The translations under genes and the position numbers were made by a program. Below are positions 1 through 11,918 of a DNA stretch of 64,000 nt, one piece after another. Every line of letters begins with the position of its first letter. The stretch's first letter is position 1. Source of the stretch: Ryuthela nishihirai (lineage: Eukaryota > Arthropoda > Arachnida > Araneae > Heptathelidae); contig JAWZYU010000018.1 in assembly GCA_038380435.1 (NCBI GenBank), forward strand, positions 52,787,751 through 52,851,750, read 5' to 3'. The notes under the pieces were generated by a model. That model searched no databases and had not been told where the DNA came from. It saw nothing but the letters and a program-made list of their open reading frames with translations.

Positions 1-878
1 AAAAATACATTTGCTCTACTTCTTGAAATAAAGAACAAACTATACGACTCTACAGGAGATTCGTTCCTACTATCTCTAGCATCCGTCCAGTGCGTCTCCA
101 TCCCCAACCTTATAACACAGGCCTTATAGAAAATAATATGGAACGAAAAATGCTGTTTGAGGGCAAAACACTCAAAAGTCAAGCAAGCGAAAGGTAAAGC
201 AAAAAGGTTATGAATGCTTTGCATATCCTTCAAGGTGACTTTTATTTCTTATTGAATTGCCATTCTTTCCTGTAAAATTTCCTGTTTTTTCACCTGTAAA
301 TAAATGAAAGTGATTGTCAGGCTTTGAAGGAAATTGGAAATAGACATGTATTGTGTAAAGAGACAGACAGTAATCTCTTGGATGCAACGGAATCTATGGT
401 GACTGCTTCCCTTCTTCTGTAGCAGATTCTGTTCTTTCTTTTCTTCCAGTGGAAAATCAAAAGTAAGGGATAAAGTGTTTAAGGATTATTCCTGTCAAGT
501 TTTAGATGAACTCAGACAAACTGTAATGCCCCCTTTTTTTAAAAGATAAATACAATACGATTATTGGTTTAAATTCAAATTTTATTTTCAAGAATTCCTT
601 GTTCTTCGGGCGAGCATTCAATGGGATTGTAATGAGGGAATAAAGTAAAGGTTGTTTTTCGAAACTGGAAAGAGAATACTCATATTTAAACAAGATTAGC
701 TACTGTTATAAAAAAAAGTATTGAGATATATATATATAAGAATCTTATTATGTAATTATTATGCATGCAAAATACTTCTATTTGTTTCCTGAAAACAAAA
801 GTGAATTTTTACTCTAAGGATCAATGCTTGTGATCTACAGTTATAAAATAATGAAGGAAATTCATATTTACTCTAGAT
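1..878. other. unassigned AT-rich DNA
   Basis: I recognise no gene or repeat here. The sequence is AT-rich, with short homopolymer runs and a small TA run near 725-740. The reverse-strand open frame at 502-693 has no recognisable domain and looks like chance. Confidence 0.6.
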
Positions 879-1296
879 CAGGGCTTTTCAAACCATGAAA
901 TGCGAACTCTTTGGAAAAAAGGACACAGCACATTAATTTTTGACTTTGAAATTTGCACTGTAGGTAAAAGAATAAATATTTATATTTTGAAATATATTCA
1001 TGTCAGAGAAAATTGTAATAAATGAATATTTGAATACCTCGATTTAAAGTCGAAAGGAACCAAATTTTTTTCGAATGCTAATTAATATCCATGTCATTTT
1101 GATTTCACAGGCCTATTCACTCATCAGTGTGAATACCTCATTGATATTAAAACTAAATTATATTAGAAAATTTACAAAATAATATATCTAAATAGGAAAA
1201 TTATGTTTCTTGCTTAGTGTATCTATTTTGTTTTTCTGTGCTCAGAAAATGGCAATTTTCGGTTTGAAAAACACTGCTTCAGTTTGAAAAACACTG
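879..1296. mobile_element. hAT-type non-autonomous element with 8-bp target duplication
   Basis: The left end reads cagggcttttcaaacc and the right end reads ggtttgaaaaacactg-like (agtttgaaaaacactg), which are imperfect inverted termini of the cagggnttttcaaa type common in hAT elements. The flanks are ctctagat (871-878) and ctctagac (1297-1304), a 7/8 match of the 8-bp duplication hAT transposases make. The 418-bp interior codes for nothing recognisable. The last 35 bp contain two tandem copies of the gtttgaaaaacactg terminus, so the end has been duplicated. Confidence 0.7.
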
Positions 1297-1304
1297 CTCT
1301 AGAC

Positions 1305-3157
1305 AATGCGTGATAATAATAAACAAGAAATGCTCTCTTTGTTTAAATCAAAATGTGTATTTAATTTTTGATGATCTCAGATTAGGAATTTCTTTTGTAT
1401 CTGAACGTTACTTACCACTTTATTGTCTGTTAATGATAATAACCTGGATGATATATTAAATCTAGTAAAGCTCATTCGACGAAATGAAAAATGGACAAAG
1501 CTTCAGGCAATTTTTTCTGAGACATTAGTATAAAATGCCTTCTTTTATGACTACTATTCTGATGGAATATGAATATTTTTTTCCCAATATCTACTGTAAC
1601 ATCCTCTAAATGTTCCTTGGCCACTTGCAACTTTCAAAGCCAAATATTTCTTTTTTCTAGTTAAACTTAGTGTTTAATTTTCATCTGATATTTGATTTTC
1701 ATTGGAAATAAACCTGTGTTGGTAAACCGTGTGATATTTCATTCAGTTCCCATGGACCTTCAGGTCACAAGGACCCCTTTAGTTTATGGCTGCATTCTGC
1801 TGAGGCCTTTTAATTTTTTGAACAGAATTGGTTGTTTGAAGCTGATTTCGTTTTCATTTTTGTATGTTATGCATATAAAAATAAAACTCAAAAAATTATT
1901 CTTAGTATGTCCAGGTTACCCATACAGGACATGCACACTGACATAAGACAAGTTCTCTGCCCACTGCATCACTTAAAAGTTAACAAACACATATGAACAC
2001 TAGAACAAAAGCAAGAATTCTGTAACTGTTATACATTCAGTAATCATTGAACCGCATATTTTGTCAATGGGAAGGTAATTTTGAAGATTTACACTACCAC
2101 AATAAGCATTTAATGATAAAATGTGTCTGAGGATAATTTAAAGATCTCAATCAAATCTATATACATATTGATTTTGAACAATATTCATTCAGTATTTAAA
2201 GAGATATGAAGGTTTAAAATTTTCAGAGCAGCAATGTGTTTTAAAAAGTTAACGAATGCTGAAGCAATTGTTTAAACAAACTTTTGAAATATGTAGTCAT
2301 TTATGAAATGGCTTGAAATAATCTTTCTTATTTCAGTTTCAATTAACTTCAAAGATAAATTGTTTTGTTTAACATGTTAAATGTTCAAACTTCAATAACA
2401 TCCCTTAAATACTGAAGGAATATTGTTAAAAAAACGATATTTGAAGTGGATTCAAATCTTTAATTCATCTTACGTCACACATTTTACCATAAAATACTTA
2501 TTTTAAAATTATAGAGCTTAGTAGTTAGCTTTCCATTGGCATAATTCAATGATCACTCGTAATAGAACATATTGTAATGAATTAAACATAATTTAGGGCT
2601 GAAATTAGTTTTTAAGCTTAATCTATGTACAATTTTAAACTTTTAATTTCGAATTATTACGCTTTATTTAATATTATAATTATTATTTTAATTCTAAATT
2701 TTCATTATCTATGGAGACTTTTTAGAAAGTTTAATTCTGCATGGTATAATAAAACATACCTATATTTTCAGATAGTTTCCTTTCAACTATTTACTACTAC
2801 AGGAGAAGATTTCTCCGATGAAAAGACGTTAAGTTACGGCCTCGTGCAGTGAAAAATCCGTTAATTGGCCCTGGCGGAAGACTTCGATTTAACCCTAAAA
2901 GCTGCCCAGTGGGATTGTCAATCCTCATCTAGCACTTTTGCAAAGAAGAAGAAATGATCAAAACGCCAACATCAACAACAAAACTCTGGATTAATTCAGA
3001 ATGTACAAAAGGATTTCGCAAATCCTGAATTAGCATTTTGTGAAACCTATACTCGACACACACCTTTTAGAATGGGCATTTAAATGTTAAAGAGTATTTT
3101 AATAAGTGGTCGTCTTAGACAGATTTCACTGTATGGATATTTAAATAGTTTAGATGT
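1305..3157. other. unassigned AT-rich DNA
   Basis: No domain, RNA or repeat family is recognised. Forward open frames at 1692-1946 and 2625-2852 are low-complexity and start at arbitrary ATGs. Confidence 0.55.
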
Positions 3158-3333
3158 CTGAGTAACCAAGTGGTTGACGTGCTTGGCTTGCGCCGTCATG
3201 GAACCTGAGTTAAAATTATAAATAACAAAATATATTATTTCTTCTATGGTCTCACCTTCCTCACAAGTCTTCTTTATGGCATATTATACTGATAGATTTC
3301 TGTCAGATCTCCATGGCAATGGGCAGCTTGAAG
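3158..3333 (+). repeat. SINE family B, degraded copy
   Basis: The tRNA-like head (gtaaccaagtggttgacgtg) is followed by the family B body, with its cttcctcacaagtctt and catattatactgata stretches, and by the tail remnant gtcagatctccatggcaatggg. It is an old copy with many substitutions and a lost box B. Confidence 0.65.
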
Positions 3334-3889
3334 AACGAACAATTTTCTCGAATTAGATGTGTAGTTAAGAGCGAATATTATGTGTAAAAGTGATGTTTAT
3401 TTCAAATATATTCAAAGGTTTTTAGAGAACTGTATTAATGAAATTCTAATTAGTAATGCATTGAAAATAAGTTTTTGAAGTTATAAAAACGCTTTTCTTA
3501 ACTGCTACTAACTAAATTTTTTTTTTGTATCATATGTATTATAAGCAGTTTGTGATAACATTTAATTAGTAATTCATATATATATTGTTTCTTTATATTC
3601 CCATCATGTACATTGTTCAGTTTCTAACCTGAAATAATAATCAAGCCTACTTAGAAAGTTTGAGATTTAATATAACTAGTAGCGAAATTTTCTTAGATTA
3701 TGATATTTATTGGAAAATTATAATCGTTTGAAAGTAGGGTTGATTTCACTGTTTTCCTGATTCTTCTCGTAAAGTTTTTTTTTTACCTTTTTTAAATCTC
3801 TGGCAGTTCTATCCAAGATTCACTTTTAATCGTAGCTTCAATTCTAAAAACATTTTTTTATGACATTATAACAGCTATTTTCATCTCGT
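3334..3889. other. unassigned AT-rich DNA
   Basis: Nothing recognisable; long T runs occur near 3518 and 3777. Confidence 0.5.
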
Positions 3890-4620
3890 TTCCAAAGAAA
3901 ACGAGATAATAGTTTCGTTTTGTCGTCTATCTGTTTATCCATATGTAGATATCGAACTTTTTTTTGTTTACAGAGATAAATTGAAAATTTTTTTTGCGTT
4001 GGATAGGTATTGATGAAATATTACGATATGCCCTTTCCGAATCTCTCTAAGGTTATAATTACTCACTCTAGCGGTAGAAAAAGGTGAAAATTCCAAAGTT
4101 TCAAACGAATATTACAAACGATGTATTTATGCTAGAAATTTGAAATTTTGGCGATAGAATGTGAAGGTCATGAAATATCCACCGTCAATAATGAATTATC
4201 TCTTTACACCCGAGTGGGTGGAGGGGGAGGTATGACTTTTTTGTTTTAGCACATAATTGTTTGTATTTAACCATAATTGAAAAATTCCTTTTTGGGTTAG
4301 ATAGGAATTGATAAAATATTATGATTTGTTCTTTCGGAATCTTTCGAACACTGTAATTGATCCCTCTAATTTCTTTAAAATTTCCAAAATTTCAAAAGAA
4401 TATTGCAATGATGTATTAATGATAAAAATTTCAAATTTTGGTGGTGGAATGTGAACGTCACAAAATTTCCATTGCAAAGTTACAATGCAAAGTTATAATT
4501 AGAAAACTCTATTTTTTGTTGGATTGGTACATGAAATATTATAATTCGCATTTTTCAAACTTAAGTAGTTTTAATACATATATCCTTACAGATCACTAAA
4601 TATGGAAACGGTAGAGCTGT
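3890..4620. repeat. degenerate tandem repeat with ~220-300 bp units
   Basis: Three diverged units begin near 3998, 4294 and 4519 with cgttggataggtattgatg, gggttagataggaattgat and gttggattggtacatgaaa. Each continues with a related 'aaatattacgatatgccctt'-like segment, and the first two share a 'ttccaaagtttcaaacgaat'-like block followed by gaatgtgaaggtca / gaatgtgaacgtca. Units differ by indels, so the array is old. The family is not recognised. The lead-in cgtctatctgtttatcc resembles a motif near 50615. Confidence 0.6.
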
Positions 4621-7600
4621 TGTTTTTTCAAATAATATGTATCAATAACAGAAATTTGAAATTTCATAATAGCTTTTTAAAAAATTTTTACTGACAGCAA
4701 TAATCTACCCATTTTTCTGAAAGAGGTAAGAAAAATCCACCTTTTTAAATTAAAAATTAAAAGACGAATACCTTTATGTTGTATAATTGCTAATAATATT
4801 CTATTTGCATTTTCCCATCATCCGTTAGCTCAAATTAAAACTGTTAAGGTGTGAAAGAGAGGCAAAAGAAAAACTTAATTTTCTTTGAAAACGAGATTCT
4901 CATATACGCGAGAGGATATATGCTTTTTTTCTAGCTTGAATTAAATTTGTTATATTTCTGTCGCTAATTACGTTAATATAAATAAATGTAAATAATAAGT
5001 AAATAATATTTTTCTGACGAAATATTCCATACATAAGTGTACAATGAGAAAGCTCATAAGACTAGTCTCGTGGATGAGTTTTCAATAGTTAAAATTTGCG
5101 AACTTACAAATTTAGGAAATTTATTGGAAATTAAATGTATAAAAATGCAAGTATTGTTCAAGAAGATAAGAATAACAGGCACAGAAAAATTTATACATTG
5201 GAAAGAATTCAGATACATTGAATTGATACATTTTCAAACATGTAATCATGTTTTAGTGTTAAAATTTGCATATGTTGAAATAATGGTAATGTATGTTTTC
5301 TATATGTACAATTAGTCATTAAACGAATAAATAGTTTTTGAAAAATGAGTAATTGTTTAAAGTTATTTTAATGCTTATTTCCCTATGATTTTATTCCATA
5401 GGTTAATCGAGAAAATATAGTGATATTGTTTTACACTTAAACCATATTATAGGGTAAGAGGAAACGTTTTAGCTTCTTTTACAATGCTTGGTGCATTTGA
5501 CAGTATTCTGAGAGGCTACCTAATACTTTTCTGGAATTTACTCTGTTTTAATCTTTATGTCTTACAAAGAGGAATAAGAATTTGATTAAACAAGAACATT
5601 AAATTGCAATTAAAACAATAACGATTTCGATTCAAAAGTAAAGTGTATTTTTTCTTTCTTTACTCTAAACTGTTACTTTATGATTGTGAAAATAATATAT
5701 TATAATAGAATTCATGAAACAAAAATAAAATCCCTCTTCCATTTATTTTGATTACATCTGTTATGCTTTTTGCAGCAGAAATAATAGCTTTCAGTTCTAA
5801 AAGAAATTAACCTAATATTTTCAAAGATATTTTTAAATAGTAAAATTCACAAATATTTTTAATTTATTAAAATTTAAAAAAATTTACACACAAGCAACCG
5901 AGAGCAATTGTAACATTATAAGTTTTATAAGAGTGTATTATTTATTCTTTTAAAGTCCAATTTTAGAGGAGCAGTAATTGCATTTTATTAAATTACAATT
6001 TCCTCAGCAGGCATTTCAGAATTAACTGCCTTCATTTTTTAAAAATATTAGAATTATTATTGGGACATTTATTAAATATTGTTTGCTCTTCATCTCTGCC
6101 AAGTAGTATTTCTGGAATTTTGAATCTTCTCAATACATTAAAAATTCTGTAGTGTTTGAAACCAGGTCAACTACATTTCCACATCCTAATATGTACTATA
6201 ATAAACGGCTGTAACAACATATATTTAACTTTTAAAAATATTTAGCTAGAAATATTATGGATATCTCATCCCGTATTTATAGCCAGACACATATTAAATA
6301 TCTTGGTCCTCTTAAATGATTATTTTTAATAAAGATCGTTTAAATAATGATCCTCTAATTAAATCTTTTAACTATTTTTGTTCTTTTTATACATTTTGAT
6401 GTGCAAAATTCCTTTTATTCGATCAACATTGGTACTGAATATTGTTTATATGGACAAAATAGCAAGAACACAAAGAGATGTTTCAGTCTAAAGAGATTAA
6501 CAAGGAAAAGCTAAAAATGGACTGAATAAAGCCTCAGCATTGGACTAAAGCCACGCACTTTATTAGTTACCTCTCTTCTCGATGGGACAATTAATTTGAG
6601 GAGAGCCACTTGATTTGACTCTCGAGTGCTCCACTCTGCAAAAGCAACAACAGAATTATTGTTCCCCAAATATGACGCTAGATACCTGATAATTTCATAC
6701 AGCTTATCTGCTACGTAATGAAATTATTAAGCCTGATGATGTATCTGATCACAAAATTTCTTTTATATATTAATAATCATTAAATAAATCAGCTAGACTA
6801 TATTTATTCCATTGATCAATAATATATTTGTGTCACTATTTAACTGTAACCCTGTTGTCTGTAGTAATGTAGCTAAGATTCATAATTTCTTTCTATTCTG
6901 CTACAGAATAGGGATATGAATATACTTCTATTTAATTGAAATAAGTGCCGTGTGGCATGAGAATTGGTTCTTAGCGGAAACGTGTTAGGTTTATTAATAT
7001 TTCAGCAATAAATTTGCTTTACACCTAATATATTTATATATACGTATTTGTCACCAAGATGACTAAGCGAAATTGAAGAGCAATTCTGTCATGTGCTTTT
7101 CTTTTGCATTTGTCTTCAGAAAAATAGAAACTTTCATGTTAGCGAATAACTTTGCAACATTTAACGAATGACTTGCAAGAGACTACTAATTTTGGAAATT
7201 GACAAACTTATTACCTTTGAAAACCAGCATTCCATATTCCCGAAGGCGATTGGTCTTTCTAGTCAGCGACAGAAATTTTCATTCTTGTCTATGTTTGTAG
7301 AACCTATTAAAAAGAAACATGCAAGTAATAGCTAGGAACATTTAAGCAGAAAACGAAGCTCTAATTTATTTTAAATGAAAGATTCACTAGTATGTATTTT
7401 TCTTCATCACTTGTGGTTGGTGTTGTGTGTTTGCTATGAGGTGTGTGTAATGTCAAATTGCTCTCCAAGCAAAGAAAAAAGATTATTTTCCATGTTGAGA
7501 ATATTATTATTATTCAAATATGAGTTCGGTTGTTTATTCCACAGTAGAGTTGGATTTAAGAAAAAATAAGTATTGGAAGTGTCATATTTGAAGAAAACTT

Positions 7601-7761
7601 TCTCTCTTTTTATCTCTGTTCAAGGTCGACGAACATAACTATTCAATAAGATGAAAGCAGTTAAAAAAGTAACTAAAATTTATTATTTTGATTTGTTTTC
7701 TAATATTTTTTTACTGCTTTGCATTTTTTTATTTACAATAGACAAGGTTTCTAATTTAAGA
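4621..7761. other. unassigned AT-rich DNA
   Basis: About 3.1 kb with no recognised gene, RNA or repeat family. The 92-codon forward frame at 5037-5315 is rich in Lys, Ile and Phe, as expected from AT-rich sequence, has no motif I can name, and I do not call it a gene. A 64-codon frame at 7375-7569 is equally unsupported. Confidence 0.55.
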
Positions 7762-8122
7762 ACGGCAGTTGGTTCAGTCCTTAATGCACTAGTCTCGTAA
7801 CTCGATGTTTCAATGCTCGAGTCCCATCTCTGCGTTGGGATTTCTCGACTAACATCCTTTCTGCTCCCGATAAGAAAAGGAAACCCTCTGCCCTGAGCAT
7901 GGAACTGAATCCAGTCATTATCACGAGTGCAGTAGAGGCATAACTTATATACTTTAGAAATATGTTTGTGGCCTTGATAGTAGAATCCATTTGCCTCCTA
8001 AAAGGAGTCCAATAGATTGTTGTCCACTATCAAATTCTGTGCTCTTCAAGTCCTCGTAACTGGCCTTTTAGTCCATTGTGCACAAAAAAAAGTGCCGCTC
8101 GCAGGTAAAAACAACCCACGCA
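7762..8122 (+). repeat. SINE family A-like copy with divergent central body
   Basis: The head reads like a tRNA-Thr gene: ttggttcagtccttaatgc (box A region), anticodon loop ctcgtaa and box B-like gctcgagtccc. The 3' end (8035-8122) matches the family A tail, with tggccttttagtccattgtg, poly-A and gtgccgctcgcaggtaaaa. The middle (about 7830-8030) does not match the usual family A core. This may be a variant subfamily, or two unrelated fragments that happen to abut. Confidence 0.55.
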
Positions 8123-8255
8123 ATTTCTAATTTGGTGAAATTTCTCCATGCTGTGAACATGAACAAAAATGTGAAAAATATTATTCATAAAATTAGTGAG
8201 GCATTTTCTTTGTCTATTTTGTTCTAAGTGCCCAAGATATCTTCTAAAGTATATA

Positions 8256-8481
8256 CACCTATTTCTCACTTTTCATGGTCCTCGTTTAACCCTATTCCTC
8301 GCTTTTCATAGTCCTCGTTTAACACTAATTCATCGCTTTTTATGATCGTCGTTTAACACTTATTCCTCGCTTTTCATGGTCCTTGTTCAACACCTATTCC
8401 TCGCTTTTCATGATCGTCTTTTTAACACCTATTCCTCGCTTTTCATGGTCCTCATTTAACACCTATTCCTCGTTTTACATG
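8256..8481. repeat. ~36-bp minisatellite
   Basis: About six to seven copies of a unit like cctattcctcgcttttcatg followed by gtcctcgtttaaca run head to tail, with substitutions and small indels between copies. The array lies between a SINE tail and unassigned DNA and encodes nothing recognisable. Confidence 0.85.
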
Positions 8482-8943
8482 TTTTTGTTTTAATCTGGTT
8501 TATGTCGTAATTAGCTATATCCTTTGCACGGTCATCAATTTCCTTTGCATGCATTTTAAAACAGTTTTACGAACAGACAAGAATGAAAACTTTTGTTCCT
8601 AACTTAAAGAACAATCGCCTCTGGAAATATTGAATGCTCGTTTTCAAAGGTAATAAGTTTGTCGTTTTCAAATTTAGTGGTTTTTAATGGTGGAATTACA
8701 ATCTAACAGAAGGCTCGAAATATGCTAATAGTATGTTATAATTAGGCATATTTCCACCCAAAATCCATTTTCCATTTATCTCTTAAAACAAGAAGAGCTC
8801 AATATTTTAGATAAAAAAAAGCTATTTTTTTGTAAAATGATCTAAAAGTGGATCTAAACTTTTAAATCTCTGAAGGAAATAAATATTTCTCAATTGAATT
8901 AAAAATTCGTTATATGTGGAGACGGTCATCGTCAGAAAACTTA
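8482..8943. other. unassigned AT-rich DNA
   Basis: No recognisable feature. Confidence 0.5.
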
Positions 8944-9033
8944 TTGAGAATTATTCTCTTAGTGGTAAATTACACTACGTAGTGCGAATTGAGAATTATT
9001 CTCTTAGTGGTAAATTACACTACGTAGTGCGAA
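8944..9033. repeat. perfect 45-bp tandem duplication
   Basis: Two identical 45-bp units (8944-8988 and 8989-9033) begin ttgagaattattctcttagt and end tacactacgtagtgcgaa. Each includes the palindrome cactacgtagtg. The lack of differences implies a recent duplication. Confidence 0.9.
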
Positions 9034-9241
9034 TAGTGCTTCTATGTAGGCATAAATAATTGTGCTTATTTTGTACCATTTAAAGGTTATACTACCGTAC
9101 CTACAGCGGTTACAAGTGATTCACTATTCTCCCTTCAGTATCGAAACTCTTGATTATAATTCTCAGCAACTTCGCTGTCTTAAAGACTACACCATCAATG
9201 ACAGTGTTTTATTCGTATTTCCTCTGATTCCTTGATGATTA

Positions 9242-9286
9242 AATGTACATATATGAACTTCACAGTGAAGTTCATATATGTACATT
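9242..9286. repeat. perfect 45-bp palindrome
   Basis: Arms of 22 bp (aatgtacatatatgaacttc plus ac, and its exact complement) are separated by one base, so the sequence can form a long hairpin or cruciform. It lies 15 bp before a family B SINE. Confidence 0.9.
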
Positions 9287-9300
9287 AAAGTATTTATATC

Positions 9301-9490
9301 ATCCTAGTGGTCAAGTGGTTAGCATGCTTGGCTGCGGATCAAAGGGACCTAATTTCGAGGCATGAATGTTTCTTGTGTTGCATTTCTGCTGAAATTTAGC
9401 GTACCTCTTAGAACAGTCCTTTCATCACTTTGTGGCTTATATTATATTCACACTCTCTTGTCAGACTTGTGTGGCAAGCAACTGCTTTAG
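9301..9490 (+). repeat. SINE family B copy
   Basis: The head is gtggtcaagtggttagcatg, the anticodon-arm region is cttggctgcggatcaaaggg, and the tail is cttgtcagacttgtgtggca, ending in gcaactgcttta. Box B is eroded. Confidence 0.75.
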
Positions 9491-10419
9491 ATTAAATTCA
9501 TTTTCTAAGAATGTATGTATTATTTGATATAGGATACTAAGTTCTAATTTATTTTCATTTCTTTTGTGATTTACTTACGGTCATTTTTTCGTGTTCTTTT
9601 AATATTTTAAATGCTCCTTCAGTGCTTGTGTATGTAATTAATATCCATAAAAATAATTTTCTTAGGAAATCTTTAGAGAAAATTATGCTTTGTTATGCAA
9701 CTTAAAATGCTTTTTTAAAACGTAGTCTATATGAAAAAGTTCCTTATTTCCATGCGAGGGATATGCGACATTTTTCTTACTTATCATGTATGAGACTCAA
9801 GACATGCTCCGAAAAAGATGCATTTTTTTTTAAATTTATATTTAGCAGTCAGGTTGTTTAACCACTACACCAATTAGGGCTAACGTAATAACTTGATTAA
9901 ACTTAATAAAATAATTTAAAGAAAACTCAACAGGCTATCAGTTAAATCTTTTTTTATATAATTTTTTGCACACAACTTACTAATTAGCTGAAGTTTATAA
10001 CTGGTCATCGGAGAAGTATCTCAGTGTCAATAATTGACAAAAAATGAATGAAATGATTGTGGTATGTTGACTCAAACAGATATGATGTGAAAATGGGATC
10101 AAAGAGAATTAATATTTTTTGTTCACTTCTTGGCGATGTTTTGCGCTATAATCTTGTAGAGAATATTTTGTTCGAATTGCTCAAATTTAGAATCTTATAG
10201 ATTTAAATAAGAATGCATAAAATGTAAGTTTCTCTTCAGATAGCCCATTTGCAATAGGAGTTGTAAGTATAGTGAGCCATATTTATCCTAACGTTGTTCT
10301 TCCACAGTTGGTTTGAGAGCAGCTTCAAAATGATTGCCCTTTAATAGGCTATGATGCATCGTTTACAATACGTGAAGGCTGCTAAATGCGCTTTCACAAA
10401 TTCATCATTATCCTTCCAC
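9491..10419. other. unassigned AT-rich DNA
   Basis: No gene is recognised. The segment from about 10310 could include the 3' untranslated end of the reverse-strand LINE fragment that follows. Confidence 0.45.
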
Positions 10420-10620
10420 ATCAAGCAGTTATGGGCTACGGAAGTCCAACCAGATTGTGCAATTTAGTTCTCCAAACATATCTGTCCTGAGCTACATCTT
10501 CTGCATCTGGCCACTGTGCACAAACTCTAACAAGGTCCTCTTTGACAATGTCTGCCACCGCATAATTGTCAATCATAAGAACCTTAAGGAGCAAATACAC
10601 GTCAGATAGTTATATGTCCA
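10420..10620 (-). pseudogene. LINE reverse-transcriptase ORF, extreme C-terminus
   Basis: The reverse strand translates to a stretch containing DIVKEDLVRVCAQWPDAED followed by VAQDRYVWRTKLHNLVGLP and a stop. The D-R-x-x-W-R pattern with a trailing acidic/aromatic motif is typical of the last residues of CR1/RTE-like endonuclease/reverse-transcriptase proteins in animals. The same ending recurs on the forward strand near 23650-23790 and in degraded form at 40568-40740, so all three belong to one family. Only the last ~40 codons survive here, consistent with 5' truncation on insertion. No catalytic motif is left. Confidence 0.6.
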
Positions 10621-10624
10621 CAGA

Positions 10625-10775
10625 CTGGTAGAGGAATAAAATCCATAAAAGTTCTTAGGATACAGATGAAAGTCTTCCCTCAAGGCCATTTAGCATGTTT
10701 TTAAACGCACTGGCTCTCTTTTGCACACGAGATTACAGCTTGTTGCCCCATCCGACAGGACTTTCAACCTATAAG
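10625..10775 (-). repeat. SINE family A, degraded fragment
   Basis: Recognisable pieces are cctcaaggccatttagcatg, a cttttgcacacga-like segment and ccccatccgacaggacttt, in the order seen in the reverse-oriented family A core. Confidence 0.6.
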
Positions 10776-11342
10776 TATATGCTTTTACTCTGAACAGCTA
10801 CAAAGAGGAGAATAGTAGAGAAAATCTCAACACAAGCATAGTGGATATTGTTCATTTAGAAAGCCAGATAACATTTCTATTGCGATAAAATTTTGAAGGT
10901 GTAGAAAAATAGTTTTAATTAATAAAGTGTTAATCCAAAGTTTTAAATTAGCCTTATCTAATCCTAATGACCATATTTAATAATTAGTTCACCAAATTCC
11001 ATATTTTGTTTACAAAGAGAAAATCAGTTTACACCACCTAAATTACACTTTTAGGCCAAAGAACAATTCAAGACTTCACGAATAACAAAAACGAAAATTC
11101 AGTTCCGTTTTAAAATGAATATTATATAAACTGGTGCGACATTTCCAATTCTCTGGTTTAAGCCTTTCACTACCACAGGAACTTATTAATATGTCTATAC
11201 AAAACTCTGCAAAGGCTGGAAGAAGTAGAATGTAACGTTCATAAGAATTGTCATTGTTTCATCCCTGTTGCAGTTTAGGTTTTGTATTTGATGCATTCAT
11301 TTCAATAAGTAATTCAGGAAAATATTAGTATATATATATATA
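10776..11342. other. unassigned DNA ending in a TA microsatellite
   Basis: No recognised feature. A short (TA)n run at 11329-11342 supplied the TA target of the neighbouring transposon. Confidence 0.5.
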
Positions 11343-11918
11343 CAGGGTGTCTCAAAAATATAAGTACAAATTTTTAGGGGAGATAACATCTAAGGAATGA
11401 GAATTGCATAGGAACCCATAACTGGAAACGTCACCGTAAGTCAATAGGCGGCCCTGTTCATCAGTGCGCTAGAGGGGAAATTTCGGATTTCCTCATTCGA
11501 GCGGTAGTCGGCTTACGAAGAGCATGCAAAGATATTCGAACAGGGAGCTGGCAGACATGCACTTAGTGTATGGAATAGCTGAGGGCAACGGACGAGCCGC
11601 TCAATGAATGTATCAAGAACGCTTCCCACACAGACATGTGCCGGGCCACAGCTTGTTTGCGCGTGCACATCAAAATTTGTGCGATTATGGGTCATTATGG
11701 GTATAACATTATGAAATGTATCATCTAGTACGCCATTTGTAATAATTATGTCCAATACATGTTTCCCATTAATCACTGTCTTGTGTCCTTTCAAATCTTA
11801 TACCTCTGCTACTACTTTCCCATGAGGTTTCCGGTTATGGGTTCCTATGCAATTCTCATTCCTTTAGATGTTATCTACTTCCCCTAAAAGTTTGTACCTA
11901 TATTTTTGAGACACCCTG
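11343..11918 (+). mobile_element. internally deleted DD41D mariner-type element (MITE)
   Basis: Flanked by TA, it has long inverted termini (cagggtgtctcaaaaatata at the left; tatttttgagacaccctg at the right). Both ends match the 1474-bp element at 26044-27517. The 5' part keeps the first ~60 codons of the transposase (reading like MQRYSNRELADMHLVYG) with an in-frame TGA. It then jumps, after gtgcgattatgggtcatta near 11699, to the 3' end beginning taacattatgaaatgtatca. About 900 bp carrying the catalytic domain are missing. The element is therefore non-autonomous and would need a related transposase in trans. Confidence 0.88.

Noticed and set aside
5037..5315. 92-codon gene
   Set aside because: Composition follows local AT content, with no motif, no splice context and no recognisable family.
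8256..8481. CRISPR-like repeat array
   Set aside because: The ~36-bp units abut head to tail with no unique spacers, and the window is eukaryotic; it is a minisatellite.
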